NCBI GenBank assembly: GCA_016271365.2
Contig: CM028131.1
Location: 172,488,501-172,552,500 of the forward strand
Source of the DNA: Neoceratodus forsteri
Lineage: Eukaryota; Chordata; Ceratodontiformes; Ceratodontidae
Direction of reading: 5' to 3'
Length of the DNA: 64,000 nt
Numbering within the stretch: the stretch's first letter is position 1; each line of letters opens with the position of its first letter. The notes under the pieces were generated by a model. The model was not told where the DNA came from, did not search any database, and worked only from the letters and a program-made list of their open reading frames with translations. This document shows, one piece after another, positions 20,083 through 31,890 of the stretch. A program made the position numbers and the translations under genes.

Positions 20083-23000
20083 GCCACACCCCTACGCAAC
20101 TTTTTTGAGCTGCGCAAGGGCTTGCACCACAGAATGGTGCAGTTTGAATATCCAGCCCCTTGCCTTTTCCCCCTGGCAAGAGATCCAATGCGATGGAAAG
20201 GGGTACCATCCTGTCCCAGAAGAGGGTCCCTCCCTGACTTCCTAATTTGTGTTAGAACATAGTCTCTAATTTGGTAGTAATATAATCTATCCCTTTCTGT
20301 CCAGGAATAAAGCCTCCCAGCCTCCACGAAATCCACTAACTCATTGCCCTTTAATAATTGCCAAGGAGCTTTCAATCCCTTAGAGTACTGAATTCTATAC
20401 CATTTATTATGCATTGGTGTATCAAAAGGGGGGGTTTATTATAAAGCACTTATACTTCCAAGAATATTGTTGGAAGGTTTTGTGTTTCATACCCAATTGC
20501 CAGCCCTTTAGTATGGTGGCAGTCGCCAACGGTGTTTCTTGACTAACTTTATTAAGATGAGGTGTGGAGAAGAGGCAGGCTGGAAGTGGGGTTGAGACTA
20601 ATCTGGATAGATCAATCTGCTTCCAAACTGCTTGGTATGTCTTAGTACCCCACAATAGAGCCAATCTCATCTGAGCCGAGATCCAGTAATTTAAGAGGGA
20701 GGGTAGAGCTACTCCTCCTAAATCCTTAGGCAGGTGCAACTTAGATAGGCTTATTCTTGGCTTCCTTTGGTTCCATAGGTAAGCATTTAGGGTTTTTTGC
20801 CAAGAAAGAAGCTCTTTTGGGGATATTACGCATGGTACACATTGAAATAAATACAGAAATCTTGGTAAGGCGTTGATCTTTAACGATAACGTTCTTGTAT
20901 AAAAAGAGGACGGCAACAAGTCCCATCTTCTCAAGTCCTGTTTGATTGTACTCACTAGGGGATGGTAGTTTAAATTGAAAAGCTGGTTCAGGTTTTTTGG
21001 GATTTGTATTCCCAAGTATTTGATAGACATTTTATCCCATTTAATAGGGTATTGTTTTTTAAGGTTTGGTGGAGGGTTATAGTCAAAAGTCAAGGCCTCA
21101 GATTTATTTATATTTAGGGTGAAACCAGATATACTGTATTAGAAAATTTACCGATATGTTGAAAGAGGGCCTGCAAGGAGGTATCTGGATTAGACAAGTA
21201 TAATAGAATATCATCAGCAAAGAGAGCCAGTCTCTGTTCAAGGCCTGTTATTTCAACACCTTTTATATCCTGAGCCTGGCACAGGCACTGAGCCAAAGGT
21301 TCAATATAAAAAGCAAATAGGAGTGGGGATAGGGGGCATCCTTGTCTGGTTCCTCTGAATAGGGGGAATTTCTCTGATATATAACCATTTGCCCTAATGT
21401 ATTCTGTAGGATTTGTATAACATTTGAAGATGGTATCTACAAACTGGCATGGAAAGTCAAACCTAGTCAGTACCCCTCTCAAGAAGTCCTATGACACCAT
21501 ATTGAATGCTTTTTCTGCATCCAATCCCAAGATAACTGCTGGGATTTTTTGTGCACATATATGTTCTATGATATAAACCATGCATCTAACATTATCTTGG
21601 GCTTGCCGCCCAGGAATAAAACCACATTGGTCTGTGTGTATTGAAGGTGGTGCAAGTTGCTTAAGTCTCAATGCATATATAGATACAAAGATTTTGTAAT
21701 CTGTGTTCAATATGGATATGGGTCTGAAAGAAGAGCAATCTGTGAGGTTTTTACCCTGTTTTGGTATAACCGAGACTATAGCCTCATTCCAGGATGGGGG
21801 GATTATTCCTCCTTCTGTATTCACATAGGCAAATAGCGTACTCAATATTGGGGCAAGAGTCTTGGAGAAGGTTTTATAGAACTCCCCCGGGAGTCCATCA
21901 GAACCTGGACATTAGCCCGTTTTTAGATGCCCAATTGTTGCAGTAATTTCCTTTAGGGATATGGGAGCTACCAAGTTGAGGGATTGTTGCCGATTTATAG
22001 TGGGAAGATCTAGGGATGACAGAAACTCATTTATACTTCCCTTTGGAGGAGATTTTTTTTAGAGTATAATTTTGAGTAAAATTGGTGAAAAGCCTCCGAG
22101 ATGTCATGCATATTATTTTTAAGGTCACCACTAATGGGGTGTTTAATTTTTAGTATTGATGATTTAACTCTCATGGACCGTATTTGGCTTGCCACCAATC
22201 TCACAGACCTGGGTCCCCCATCGTAAAATTTATGTCTTAAAAACAGGAGTTTCTGCTCAATAGCATAATAAAGGATCTCATTTAAATCCTTTTTAAGGGC
22301 AGTGATCTCTCGAGATCTTGCCTTACAGTGTTTCTCACTTTTTAGATTTTCTAGTACCCCTATTTGGGTTTCTAGGGTGAGCCTACATGATTCCCTTTGT
22401 TTTTTTGGGTGGGGTGAAATCCCTCACAATTGCCTTAACGGTGTCCCAGATCATAGCCATTGAGGTGTCCTGAGTATCACTGTCTTGTAAGGCCTGGGTT
22501 ATCGTTTCTGTAATCGATTCCCACACCTCTGGGTTTCTTAGGAGAGATAAGTTTAATCGCCAAAAGGTCTTCCTTCGAGTAGCCTGCATTTGAAATTTAC
22601 AGAAAATGGGAGCATGATCTGAAAGATTAAAGGTCCCCTGCCATATGCTTTGCACTGTATTCAGTTGCTCTTTTGGGGCTACAAGGAAATCTAAACATGA
22701 ATAGGAATCATGAGCCTGCAAATAAAAAGTGCGCCTCCTAGTGGGCCCATTTATATATTGCCATATATCGTCATAGCCCATTTCCTGTATCAGCTTTCTA
22801 ACACTTCTGGTTGTTTTATTTATTCGCCCATGGGCCATTTGATCTCTGCCTTCCCCAATAATATTTATATTTAGGTCTCCTCCACAGATCACTGTACCAT
22901 CTGCCCATTCCGATAATTTACTAAAAAAGGTTCTGTACAGTGAGAGGTCTGATGCTGGTGGTTTATAAATTGAGGTCAGTGTTACCATCTTCCCATCTAT

Positions 23001-23303
23001 CAGGCCTTTTAACAGAACAAAATATCCCTCCTTATCTATAATTCGGTCCTTCGGTTCAAAATGTACCCCCTGCCTTATCATAATGGCGGTCCCTCGCCTT
23101 CTCCCACCTCGATATGAAGAGGCCACCACCTGGGTAAATCCCAGATGCTCAAATTTTTTATGCTCACTTTGGGAAAGGTGAGTTTCTTATACTAGTAAAA
23201 TGTTAGTTCCTTCCCTTCTCATATATTGTAGTATTTTACTCCTTTTAACTGGGTTCGTAATACCATGCACATTATAAGTGCATATTACATAGGGTTGTGC
23301 CAT

Positions 23304-24261
23304 TTTACATAATGTCAATTACTCCCATTAGGTACATATACATAATTCGTGCGTCTGGTCTCCCCAAGGATAACCTCCTCCATTTTGCATCATATTTGTA
23401 CCATTGATAGTATTCCTTAATTAAAAGTTCCAACTGTCCTGCTACAATTAACAAAAACTGTATAGCCAACATGGCTGTCTGAAGATTTATATACATGTTC
23501 AGTGTGTACTTCCAAGATTGGGGGCTAGATACCCTCCTAGCCCCTGTGTTCTCCTATCTAAGGAGGACAAGGAGGAATGCATGTGCTTCAGTTACTGGAG
23601 AACCTCCTCTAGAGCTTCTATATCAGTGGGCTCCCTATTTATTGTATGAGGGTCATGGGCTGAACTCCAATACACCCCATTCCCAGCCAATTACTAAAAG
23701 AAAAACTAGGCTTAGTATAGAGACATCTATAGCATATGTCCTGGAATATGGCGGACTAACTGAGCTTTGGCCTAGTGTTAACCCTCTTTGCAACTCAGTC
23801 AAACTGCCCATATGTTACTTAAGAGGGTGAGAGAGGACTGCCTTAAATAATATTTAGGATCACCAGAACCTCCCATCGATCCTCATGTTAGGCAATAATT
23901 TCTAAGGGTAAGAAAGAAGAAACATCCTAGTTAACTAACATTTTGCTTCAGCATATAAAATCCTAGTGGTAATACAAGCTATCATGCAGTAAACTACAAA
24001 GAAATTATGCTAATGCGTAGAACCAAGTCCCATTTTTGTTTTTCCTTCCTTCATTCAGCAGGTTCATTTTTATGCCTTCTTGGTGCTCACCCCCCACCCT
24101 GCTTTTCTATATCTCTCAGCCCCTTCGTAGAGGTACTCTGAGCTTAATTATGTGATCGATACTTATCTGAAGGGAAGCGTTGCCACTCGGGTATACTTCA
24201 GTAGCTACTCGACTGTCCTTTAAGTTGATTCATCAAACTAAATTTCTTAAGTTCACTTTTT
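23304..24261 (-). other. L1-A inter-ORF spacer
   Basis: About 960 bases separate the end of ORF1 from the ORF2 start. No conserved domain is visible. The spacer is longer than the few to few dozen bases usual in mammalian L1, although some fish and amphibian L1 lineages differ. Part of it could be an unrecognised insertion. Confidence 0.5.
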
Positions 24262-25317
24262 CTTTCAGGTATCACGTTGGTTCTGTTCAGCACTTTTGCT
24301 CAGGATGTTTTGGATTCTGCGTATTGCTTCCATGTGCGCCATAGGTTTGTTTCCCCTTGTCTTCCTGTACATGGTGCATCGTCTGAATGGCCCTCTCTTC
24401 TCTGTCTCTTGATTCCTGTTCTCCTCTATAGATATTCCCCTCTCTTTAAGTGCCTCCTGTGCCTCCTCGTATTTGTTAAATAAAGTTTCACTCCATCTTC
24501 CCAAAATACTCTCAGTCGAGAGGGGTAGGGGGTATGAAAGCAAATGGTCTTCTCTCATAACGCTCTTAGAATGGGGAGATATTTGATTCTCTGGGATTGC
24601 ACGTCTTGTGGGTAATCGTGGTCTAGAAACAGCTGATTTGTAAGAGATTTCACTTCTTTTTTTACCCCAGGCTCACCTTAATATTTCTTCTTTTGCACTG
24701 AATGAGTTCAACTTGAATACTATGGATCGTGGCCTTGCCATAGGGTCCATGGGTTTTTCTGCAGTGATCTGTGCACTTTCTCCATGGAAATTAAGGGTAG
24801 GTGGAAGCTCTAACACGTCTTGTAGCAAGTTCTCTATGAACGGCGCCATTGGAGTTGTCTTCATATTCTCTGGGAGACTATACAGTCGAAGGTTTTCACG
24901 CCGCGATCGTCCCGCCAGGTCTAAGCATTTTGCCTGTAGTGTTTCAGTTTGGTACAGTAGGGTTTGAATGATCTCCGAAAGTTGGGCTGTTGTATCCTCC
25001 ATTACCGAGATCCGTTCCTTGACTGCTCCCATTCTGTTTTCAAAGGTAGATAATTGAGTTTGCATTACTCTAAATTCTTGTTTGTTCTCATTCCTCGGCT
25101 CTTTTATTTCTTGCAGTAAAGTTTCAAATATGGAGCACGACAACTACTCACATTCTCCATCCATATCATATTCATTTGCCTGTGAGTTAGTTGGTGAGGT
25201 TGGTCTGCTAAATAGGCCCATTTTTAGTCTGATGGCATCCTTCTCCTTATTTTTATGATCTGGACGATGTTTGCCTCTATTGCTGACATGAGATGTTCTT
25301 CCAGTATTTTTAGACAT
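24262..25317 (-). pseudogene. L1-A ORF1 (RNA-binding protein)
   Basis: The start is set at 25317, where MSKNTGRTSHVSNRGKHRPD opens the frame. A basic N-terminus is followed by a stop near 25146, then a long coiled coil (FETLLQEIKEPRNENKQEF ... MEDTTAQLSEIIQTLL), then AGRSRRENLRLYSLPE, the start of the RNA-recognition domain typical of L1 ORF1. A phase change near 24670 precedes the C-terminal domain, which contains ILGRWSETLFNKYEEAQEA and MYRKTRGNKP. In L1 this protein trimerises and coats the element RNA. Confidence 0.8.
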
Positions 25318-25462
25318 TTTGATTGCAGAACAAATAGATTTTCCAGGTTTTTGGAGGTTTTGTTAGTCGGCTGGGATGGAAGCTCTGTGGGTTAAGCTTG
25401 CTTCAGCTCCGTGATGTCACCGAAAGACTTGCTTCAGCTCCATGACGTCACTGGAAGAACAC

Positions 25463-25700
25463 CTCTTTATGTTCTAGCTTCATTTCCTGAAGGAAGGCCA
25501 CTTGTGTGCATAGTTTCTTCAGATGGGCCAAAATCATTTTGTGTTTTATGGGTGAATTAAGCCCTCTCACATTCCAGGTGGCAAATGTGATAGTTTCAGC
25601 CATGGTGGTAAATATAACAATTATTAAACTCTATCGGGCTTAAAAGTGGGACTGGTGGGAGGGCCAGGTGAGGCAGCCAGGACAAGCTCATCTGTGCACT
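25463..25700 (-). mobile_element. L1-B, 5' segment with ORF2 start
   Basis: On the minus strand MAETITFATWNVRGLNSPIK starts at 25603, then MILAHLKKLCTQVAFLQE continues until the L1-A insertion at 25475. This is the first motif set of the L1 endonuclease and directly continues into 17746 downward. No ORF1 was recognised to the right, so L1-B is probably 5'-truncated close to 25700. Confidence 0.8.
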
Positions 25701-27440
25701 CAGTAACTTTTTGACAGAAACAATCTAGCAGCTCTTGTCATATTACAACATATACGGTAGCCTGAAATGCACAGACACCATGTACATGAAAAAGAATCTT
25801 CACAAACTCTTTTTTTAAACAACCCCTCACCTGAATACTAATTTTGTCTTCATTTTGTCTTCTTTGCTAGTATTGAAATAATAATTTTAAGATAATTTTA
25901 GGCTAATATTCAGTAGTAGTAAAGTAGTCTTTCCACGAGCCAAAAAATTTAAATGAGCTATGTATTTGAAGACTAACTTAGTAATAAGTAAGTATTCAAT
26001 TAGTAGTTAGGTAGTTTTATATGCAAATTAAGGCAGTGCTGTGAAGATTAAATAATTACTTAATGATTACTTCTGAATTGTATAAGTGAATATCAATGAA
26101 GACTAATGAAGACTAGTTGAATATTTTGTAATAGTGGTAAAGTAGTAGCACTGTAGTACTTGATTAGTATTTATATAGGTCCATATATGCAATTTGAGCA
26201 GCTATAGGCCATGTGCTGTGCTCCAGTTGTGCTTGCCAGCTAGCCCAAGTGTGGCTCACGGGGACAGGGTTTGAGCAAGCACCAATATGCATATGGACTC
26301 TATAGAGTGCCAGTGCATGAGGGCAGATTGCCTGCAGGCATCCTGCTGTGTGTGCCCCTTAAAGCAGTGGATATCCCATCATGGCATGAAGGTATCCCCA
26401 TCTCTCCTGATGTGCCATATGGTCTGGAGGGCAGTGGATGGCACTTAGCTACTCTTCTTGGTCCTACATGGATGTGTAGGTGACAGACTGGCATTCATTG
26501 GGGCATCCAATTTTATAAAATAAACGTCATTCAGTTAACTTGAAGTTTACACCAAATGAGGGGTCCTGAGTTTTCAAAGGTACAGCCATGATATATAAGA
26601 AAAGTAATTACTGAAACTACAGGCATATCCTTACAAAAAATATATTCGGAATACCATAGTAATATCTGTTCTTTACCATTATAAAATGGTAAGAGAAAAT
26701 CCTGAAATCTGATTGGCTGTTGTTCATGTAGCAATTATGTTCCATGCATGGAAAATAAAAAGTGCTGCCAAATGTGGACTGATCACCACTAGAATCATTA
26801 AGCTAATAGAATGTTAAGAACTCAACTGGCAGCCATTGTTTCTTGCCCTGTAACTGGAAGCATCACATTCACTTGCACTGGGCCCTAAAAATAAAAGTAC
26901 CTTAAATACAAATTAAAACAGATTAATTAAATGTTGCTTTCCTGATCAACACATTCTCCTTACATACATAAAAATTAGAAACATTAAGTATTGTTTATAG
27001 TTTTCATTGCTACTGTTTCTTTGCTGACGTGAAAAATCCCCCTATCTTTACCTGCTCATCAGGGAAATCTCTTCTCCTTGCCCTCATAGTGAGATAATTG
27101 AGTCTCTGGCTGTAACAGAGGCCTTTGTTGTGTGTAAGTGTGAGTATAGTATGTTAGGAAGGTAACATTCTAGCAGCGGAACTGAGCAGAATTTTGAATC
27201 CATGTATTCCATGGTAAACATTCCATGATAAACATTCCATATCTTGAATGTGGGGAAAAAACAGAGAAAAAAAAAACAGAAAGAAGAAAGTAGGCAACAA
27301 TACAATGACATCATCAGTGACATCATTTGTTGTGAGTGGAAGGACTATTTGATCATAAATGCACACAAGTAAATCTATTCTTTCTACATATAAACATGCT
27401 TTTCCCAAATGTAAAAAGTTTTTAAAACAGGACCCCATTT
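25701..27440. other. AT-rich region without recognisable gene
   Basis: About 25820-26180 is very AT-rich, with repeated AGTAGT/TTAGTA words. 26300-26480 is of average composition with no domain. 27250-27300 holds an A-rich run. No element ends were seen. Confidence 0.4.
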
Positions 27441-27603
27441 TATAAGCGCAATAAGAAACTCCAGGTGAGTGCAGGGAACAGATTTTACTGCACGCCAGGG
27501 GCTAAAGGCACTCGGCCAAGGCTTTGTGCCTCATTACGCCCCTAGCTGTGTGGTAAAATCTGTTCCATGCACACCCTGTCATGTCTTATTGCTTACTTAT
27601 ACT
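27441..27603. mobile_element. Palindromic MITE (163 bp)
   Basis: The left arm TATAAGCGCAATAAGA ... GGAACAGATTTTAC is answered by GTAAAATCTGTTCC ... TCTTATTGCTTACTTATA. The subterminal GCAATAA resembles the TTAA-flanked MITE at 37844-37995, which suggests a related family. Confidence 0.65.
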
Positions 27604-28140
27604 ACCACTGCGATTTCCAGTATACTGTACTATCATTGTGGGTTTCATAAATAGTATCACAGTGGATTGGTTTCAATTCCATTGTGATATCACTGTAACC
27701 ATTTTGATACCATGCAGACAGTGGTAGTTCACTGGTAACACCACCTCTGCTGGTAGCACAGTGGTAACATTGTGTACCATTGTGATACCACTGTTTGTTG
27801 ATATCACAGTGGTTTTGTTCCAATTCCAGTGTGATGTCATTGTGTCCACTGTGATATTGACACACAGTGGTAACACAGTGGCAAACACATGTGCGATGGT
27901 AGCACAATGGCGAATACCAGTGTGATACCACTTCAATTGGTATCACAATGGATTTGTTTCAATTCCATTGTACTACCATTGTGACCACTGTGGTAGCATG
28001 TGTCAGTGGTAGCACAATAGGTGCAATTGTAGTGGTAATACAATGGTCTAATTCCATGCTTTGTGCTGGCGGTAGCAAAATGGTCATGCAGCATGCTATC
28101 ACAATGGCCTGCTTGGGTCACTGGTATCACATGGACCACA
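27604..28140. repeat. CACAGTGG/CCATTGTG degenerate minisatellite
   Basis: Short units of the type GGTAACACAGTGG and CCATTGTGATACCACTG alternate over about 540 bp, so the array is full of local inverted repeats. Many TTCCATTGTGAT and ATCACAGTGGTT words allow alternative foldings. There is no coding signal; open frames here simply reflect the array. Confidence 0.8.
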
Positions 28141-28655
28141 CTGTGGGGGAAGACCTGCCAGCAGAGTGATCCCAAAAAATAATTAAGGCACATCCAACAA
28201 GATCAGATATCTGCATATCTTTAATGTAGGTGTCATCCAACATCTGCTAATCATCAGTTATACATTGAAAATCCTACCAAAGTTATCTGTACACCAGTCA
28301 TGTCCCTAGTCTATGCTATACAGTGTCCTCCTAGCCTCACAACATGGTGCCACATGGTGTGGCCTCAATGCAAGAACCCTCCTTGTTTACATGGAAAGCA
28401 CAAAGGGACCTTGTGGGACACTCCTTCTCCCTACAAAAAATGAAAACAAAATAAATGGCCCCAATCCGACCTGTTCCTAGAAGCAAGGAAAAGGGTCTTC
28501 CTGGGAGTGCAGACCGTTTCAGCCCATCCTGGCATTGCCACCATGGGTTGCTCCAGTGACATTTCCCTACAACAGAATTAACACAGCAGCTCAGCTGAGA
28601 AGTGACTTTCTTTAGCATGGTACCCTTTTGCTTTGCTGCAGGTGGGGCAAGAATT
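28141..28655. other. Region without recognisable gene
   Basis: No domain, repeat array or element boundary was identified. Confidence 0.4.
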
Positions 28656-29275
28656 GTTAGAGATCATGACCCCATGTTACCCACTTACACTGTCACATCC
28701 ACCAACCCCATGCAAGTTGTCACACTAACAGACCCTATAACATCATGTACGCTGTCACACCTCACAGTCCCATACTGCCATGCACGCTGTCACAGCTCAT
28801 GATTCCATACCTTCATGCATCAACTGACCTTATGCCCCCCTTCACACTATCACACCCAATAACCTATGTTGTGGGGAAATTCAAGAATGCATAGGACAGA
28901 CTTAATGCAATTCTAGTGGGGGGTAGGAGGAAGTAGGATGCTGGTTAACTAGGATCTGCAGCTTATCCGATAGGTAGGGAAATGGGCAGACTGGGTGGGC
29001 CAAGTGGTCCATATCTGCCGTCAAAATCTCGGTTTCTATAACCGCATACACTATGACACCCAACATCCCCTATACATCCCGTCAAATTCACTGACCTATA
29101 CCACAATACATGCTATCACACCTCACAACTCCATGCCCCCCATGCATGCTGTCCCACCAACTGACCACATAACACCATGCCTGCTATCACAGCTTATGAT
29201 TCTATAAGCCCATGCATGCTGTCACACCCGCCAATCCTATGCTCGCTGCCATACCCACTAACCACATGCACATAC
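28656..29275. repeat. ATGCTGTCACACC minisatellite
   Basis: Degenerate units of about 35-40 bp carry CCATGCATGCTGTCACACC followed by ACTGACC or similar. The array is split by a CR1 tail at 28865-29037. Confidence 0.7.
28865..29037 (+). mobile_element. CR1-like 3' tail inserted in minisatellite
   Basis: The right end reads GGGCAGACTGGGTGGGCCAA, then TCTGCCGTCA and GGTTTCTAT, the usual CR1 3' signature. ATAACC occurs on both sides (28859-28864 and 29038-29043), a probable target duplication. Only 173 bp were inserted. Confidence 0.75.
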
Positions 29276-30122
29276 TCTGCTGTAAATAAACAGCATGTAT
29301 GAGCAGTGAGATCAGAGCATAATTTTTAAGATATTATTGTAATCTTCCCTGCCACATAGCAGATTACACAAAGCTACAAAGAAGACTAGAATGGCAATGC
29401 CCCTCAGCTCTTCCAGGTGCAAGTATATTGAGTGCAGTGCCATGCTGTGGATGGCAACAAGAACCGGAAGAGTTACTTATCTGCAGCATTATGTTTGTTG
29501 TGAGCCCTTACATGGACTGGCTAAATTACAATTCCTGCCTTTTTTTCTCCTGTTGTATGGCCTGCAGATGACACAAGCAGATGTGTGGGTTGAGAATCCT
29601 GAATAAAGTCCTTGAGACACCTGCTTGCTTGCCTCCCTCATGGCCAAAGATGGAGCTCCCTGTTTGAAAAGTGAAAGCATGTGTGTATAGACACCAGGAT
29701 AATATTAACTGTAATGATTATACTAATTGTGTGAATTCCTTGCCCAATTGTTGCAATAAAGTCACTTGCACTTCCTGCTGTATTTTCCTCATAGTCAGAG
29801 CTACAGCAGCAGCCTATATTTCACTCAAAATACCTCCGCTGTCTTGCTGCATTTGCCCCCTCAGCCTCTCCCAATGTAGCTGGCATACTTTAGGCAGAGT
29901 CTGTTCGCTGTCATACTGCCTAATCTGCCCCCGCATGCCAGCAACAGCTCTACTCTTCCCTATCCTGCCCCCAAAGGCCAACCTCTTTCCTGCTGGACAA
30001 AAATTCTGTGTTGTTGCCCTGTACCCAGGTACCAACCGTGGCTTGGCCCACAGCCTGCAAACCCTCTTAGAAGCAGCATTCCAACATAAAGATTGGGTCC
30101 CTATCAGCATGTTACCCCTACT
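29276..30122. other. Region without recognisable gene
   Basis: Open frames on both strands at 29670-30135 contain no known domain and no conserved motif. I see no element ends. Confidence 0.35.
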
Positions 30123-30597
30123 CATAGAAACATAGAAGTTGATGCCAGATAAGGACCTTAAGGCCCATCCAGTCTGCTTATTTCTTTTTCTACCTCATGA
30201 ATGTGCCATTGGCCTTTGCTCCGTCAATGGTCTATATATTCATACTCATCTGTATTGCTCCCTTATGCCTATCCCATGCCTGTTTGAAGCCCTGCACTGT
30301 ATTCATATCCATCACTTTCTGAGGTAGGCCGTTCCATGCATCCACCACCCTTTCTGTGAAAAAGAACTTCCTCACATTACCCCTTAATCGGCCTCCCTCT
30401 AATCTCATGCTGTGTTCTCTTGTCCTGCTGTTTTTCTCATACTGAAACATGTTAGACTCTTTCAGCTTGTTAATGCCCTTAAGGTGTTTGAATGTTTCGA
30501 TCGTATCACCTCTCTCCCTCCTTTGCTCTAGGGTATAATTATTGAGCTCTGTTAATCTGTTCTCATATGTTTTATGATGCAGTCCCTGCACCATTGC
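30123..30597 (-). mobile_element. CR1-like LINE 3' end
   Basis: On the minus strand this reads from VQGLHHKTYENRLTELN through RRERGDTIETFKHLKGI, FQYEKNSRTREHSMRLEGG, FFTERVVDAWNGLPQKVM and FKQAWDRHKGAIQMSMN to the CR1 3' untranslated end, which closes with ACTTCTATGTTTCTATG. The frame is open almost throughout, which is unusual here. This uninterrupted copy shows what CR1-C looked like before Gypsy-B split it: GCATCCACCACCCTTTCTG here matches GCATCCAC plus CATCTTTTCTG there. Confidence 0.9.
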
Positions 30598-30812
30598 AGT
30601 CCCTGCAGCATACTCAACCACCTCAGTGCACCTGGAGCAGCAACACACAGCACCTCTTCCAGTGGGTGTCTCAGCCTACTAGCATTATGCCATCCTGTTG
30701 TTCAAAAGGGTCATAGATAAAGCTTGCCTACTACCCAGTCCATGTTTTACCTCAAGAGGCTACCTCTGCAGTGCACCATGGTGAAAAATTAGCTTCTGCT
30801 GGCCTTTATCAC
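30598..30812. other. Short spacer without gene
   Basis: It begins with a repeated GCAGTCCCTGCA word just at the CR1 truncation point. No domain is seen. Confidence 0.3.
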
Positions 30813-31890
30813 TGAGAAATTCAACAAAGAAGATGGCTACTTGACCAGGAAAAGCAATAAACACTTGTTAGATCACAATAAAAACAGCTATTTTAATGAA
30901 AAAATTATTTTAAAAAGGTACAAGGTGCTATTTATTCATTACGTGTACGGCCGATTGGTCCCCGGACAAAATGTCGCGGTCAAAATCATGCAGACATTTT
31001 AATGTGAGGGACAAACACTTAGCTGCATCATCGGTCATCGACATAACTCGTAGGTAGGTGAAGAAGTCAAAGGTACAAATATGGAAACTGGACAACAGTC
31101 GAGAACCGACTACCCCAGAAATCAGCTACGCTATCCCCCAAACAGTGCAGCTTACCTGCCCTTGCCCAGGAACTGGAGCTCCAGGATGCCCACGCATAAA
31201 TCAGCCGGACTACCCCCAACAGTACAGCTTACATTCCCTTGCGGTATACGGTGAAAATAACTGCTAAAATAGCACGGAACTGCCATCTGGTGTTCCTTGT
31301 TTGCAAACAAATAAATATCCCGCCTGCCCCTCTCCCTTTTACCACTCACTTTTATTTTTATTAATAGACTGAGGGTGTGCAGCTTACCTACTTGCCCAGG
31401 ACTGGAGCTCCAGGATGCCGCCCTTGAAATCAGATGGACTACCCCCAACAGTGCAGCTTACTCTACCTCGCCCAGGACCGAGCTCCAGGATGCCGCTGCA
31501 GACTCAAGCAGGTACTGATTTTAGCAGGGGACCACATTAAATTTGGCACATTTTCCACTCACATAACACAATATCAGGTATTCTGTTAATATTGTCGCGG
31601 TACATCGGCAGACAAAATGTTGCAGGTATCTGGTTGCAGTGGCTGCATTATGCCTGCTATCTGTTTTACCAGCGACAAGTTGACATTTCGACAAAATCGC
31701 CGCTACAGTTTGACCACAACCAATTATACCGCGAAGAATCGACAGTATGCCATTCATTACGGTGTGCCTTGTTCCTTTTAAAAGTATTTTTTCATTATAA
31801 AAGCATTTTTTATCCTGACCTAACAAGTGGTTATTGCTTTTGCTTTCCCTGGTCAAGTAGCCATCTTCTTCTTTGCTCAATTCCTTGACT
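30813..31890. mobile_element. Fold-back element with ~140-bp arms
   Basis: The left arm begins near GAGAAATTCAACAAAGAAG and carries GATGGCTACTTGACCAGG, CACTTGTTAG and TCATTACG. The right arm (about 31735-31885) is its inverse, carrying CCTGGTCAAGTAGCCATC, CTAACAAGTG and CGTAATGAATG. The interior holds three units of about 77 bp with GGAGCTCCAGGATGCC (31148-31500) and ACAAAATGT words near each arm. A 138-residue open frame on the minus strand crosses the right arm, but it matches no family and is not conserved in the left arm, so I do not call it a gene. Confidence 0.75.

Larger units (their letters stand above)
18847..20158. mobile_element. GC-rich inverted-repeat DNA element in L1-A
   Basis: The ends are GGGCTGAATATTCAAA and the inverse of GGGCTGGATATTCAAA, one mismatch in 16. 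The insertion cleanly splits the L1-A reading frame. Inside are a degenerate minisatellite, two perfect-looking hairpins, and many GCGCAA/TTGCGC words near both ends. I see no transposase. I could not define a target duplication, so the superfamily stays open. Confidence 0.7.
18213..23303 (-). pseudogene. L1-A ORF2 (endonuclease and reverse transcriptase)
   Basis: The start is chosen at 23303 because MAQPYVICTYNVHGITNPVK begins the endonuclease. ETHLSQSEHK follows, preceded by one stop. GGDLNINIIG and NLSDHAPIF complete the nuclease. The RT reads IPKQGKNLTDCSSFRPISIL, CGFIPGRQAQDNV, LDAEKAFNMV, GTRQGCPLSPLLFAFYIE and the catalytic FADDILLYL, then YLGIQIPKNL and LPRFLYLFQ. The C-terminus has the zinc-like cysteine-histidine segment CWRECGEVKASHKHIFLDC. 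A 1.3-kb DNA element at 18847-20158 interrupts it between GSLARGKRQ and ISIIYKSLIQQS. Stops and phase shifts elsewhere show it is dead. Confidence 0.85.
17760..25462 (-). mobile_element. Near-full-length L1-like LINE (L1-A) nested in L1-B
   Basis: The element is bounded by the 13-bp duplication CTCTTTATGTTCT. Its 3' end is an A-rich tail (the T run just after 17759 on the plus strand). On the minus strand it reads a short 5' leader (25462-25318), ORF1 (25317-24262), a long spacer, ORF2 (23303-18213) and a 3' untranslated part. Without the inserted GC-rich element at 18847-20158 it is about 6.4 kb, the normal L1 size. Stops and frameshifts disable both ORFs. Confidence 0.9.
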
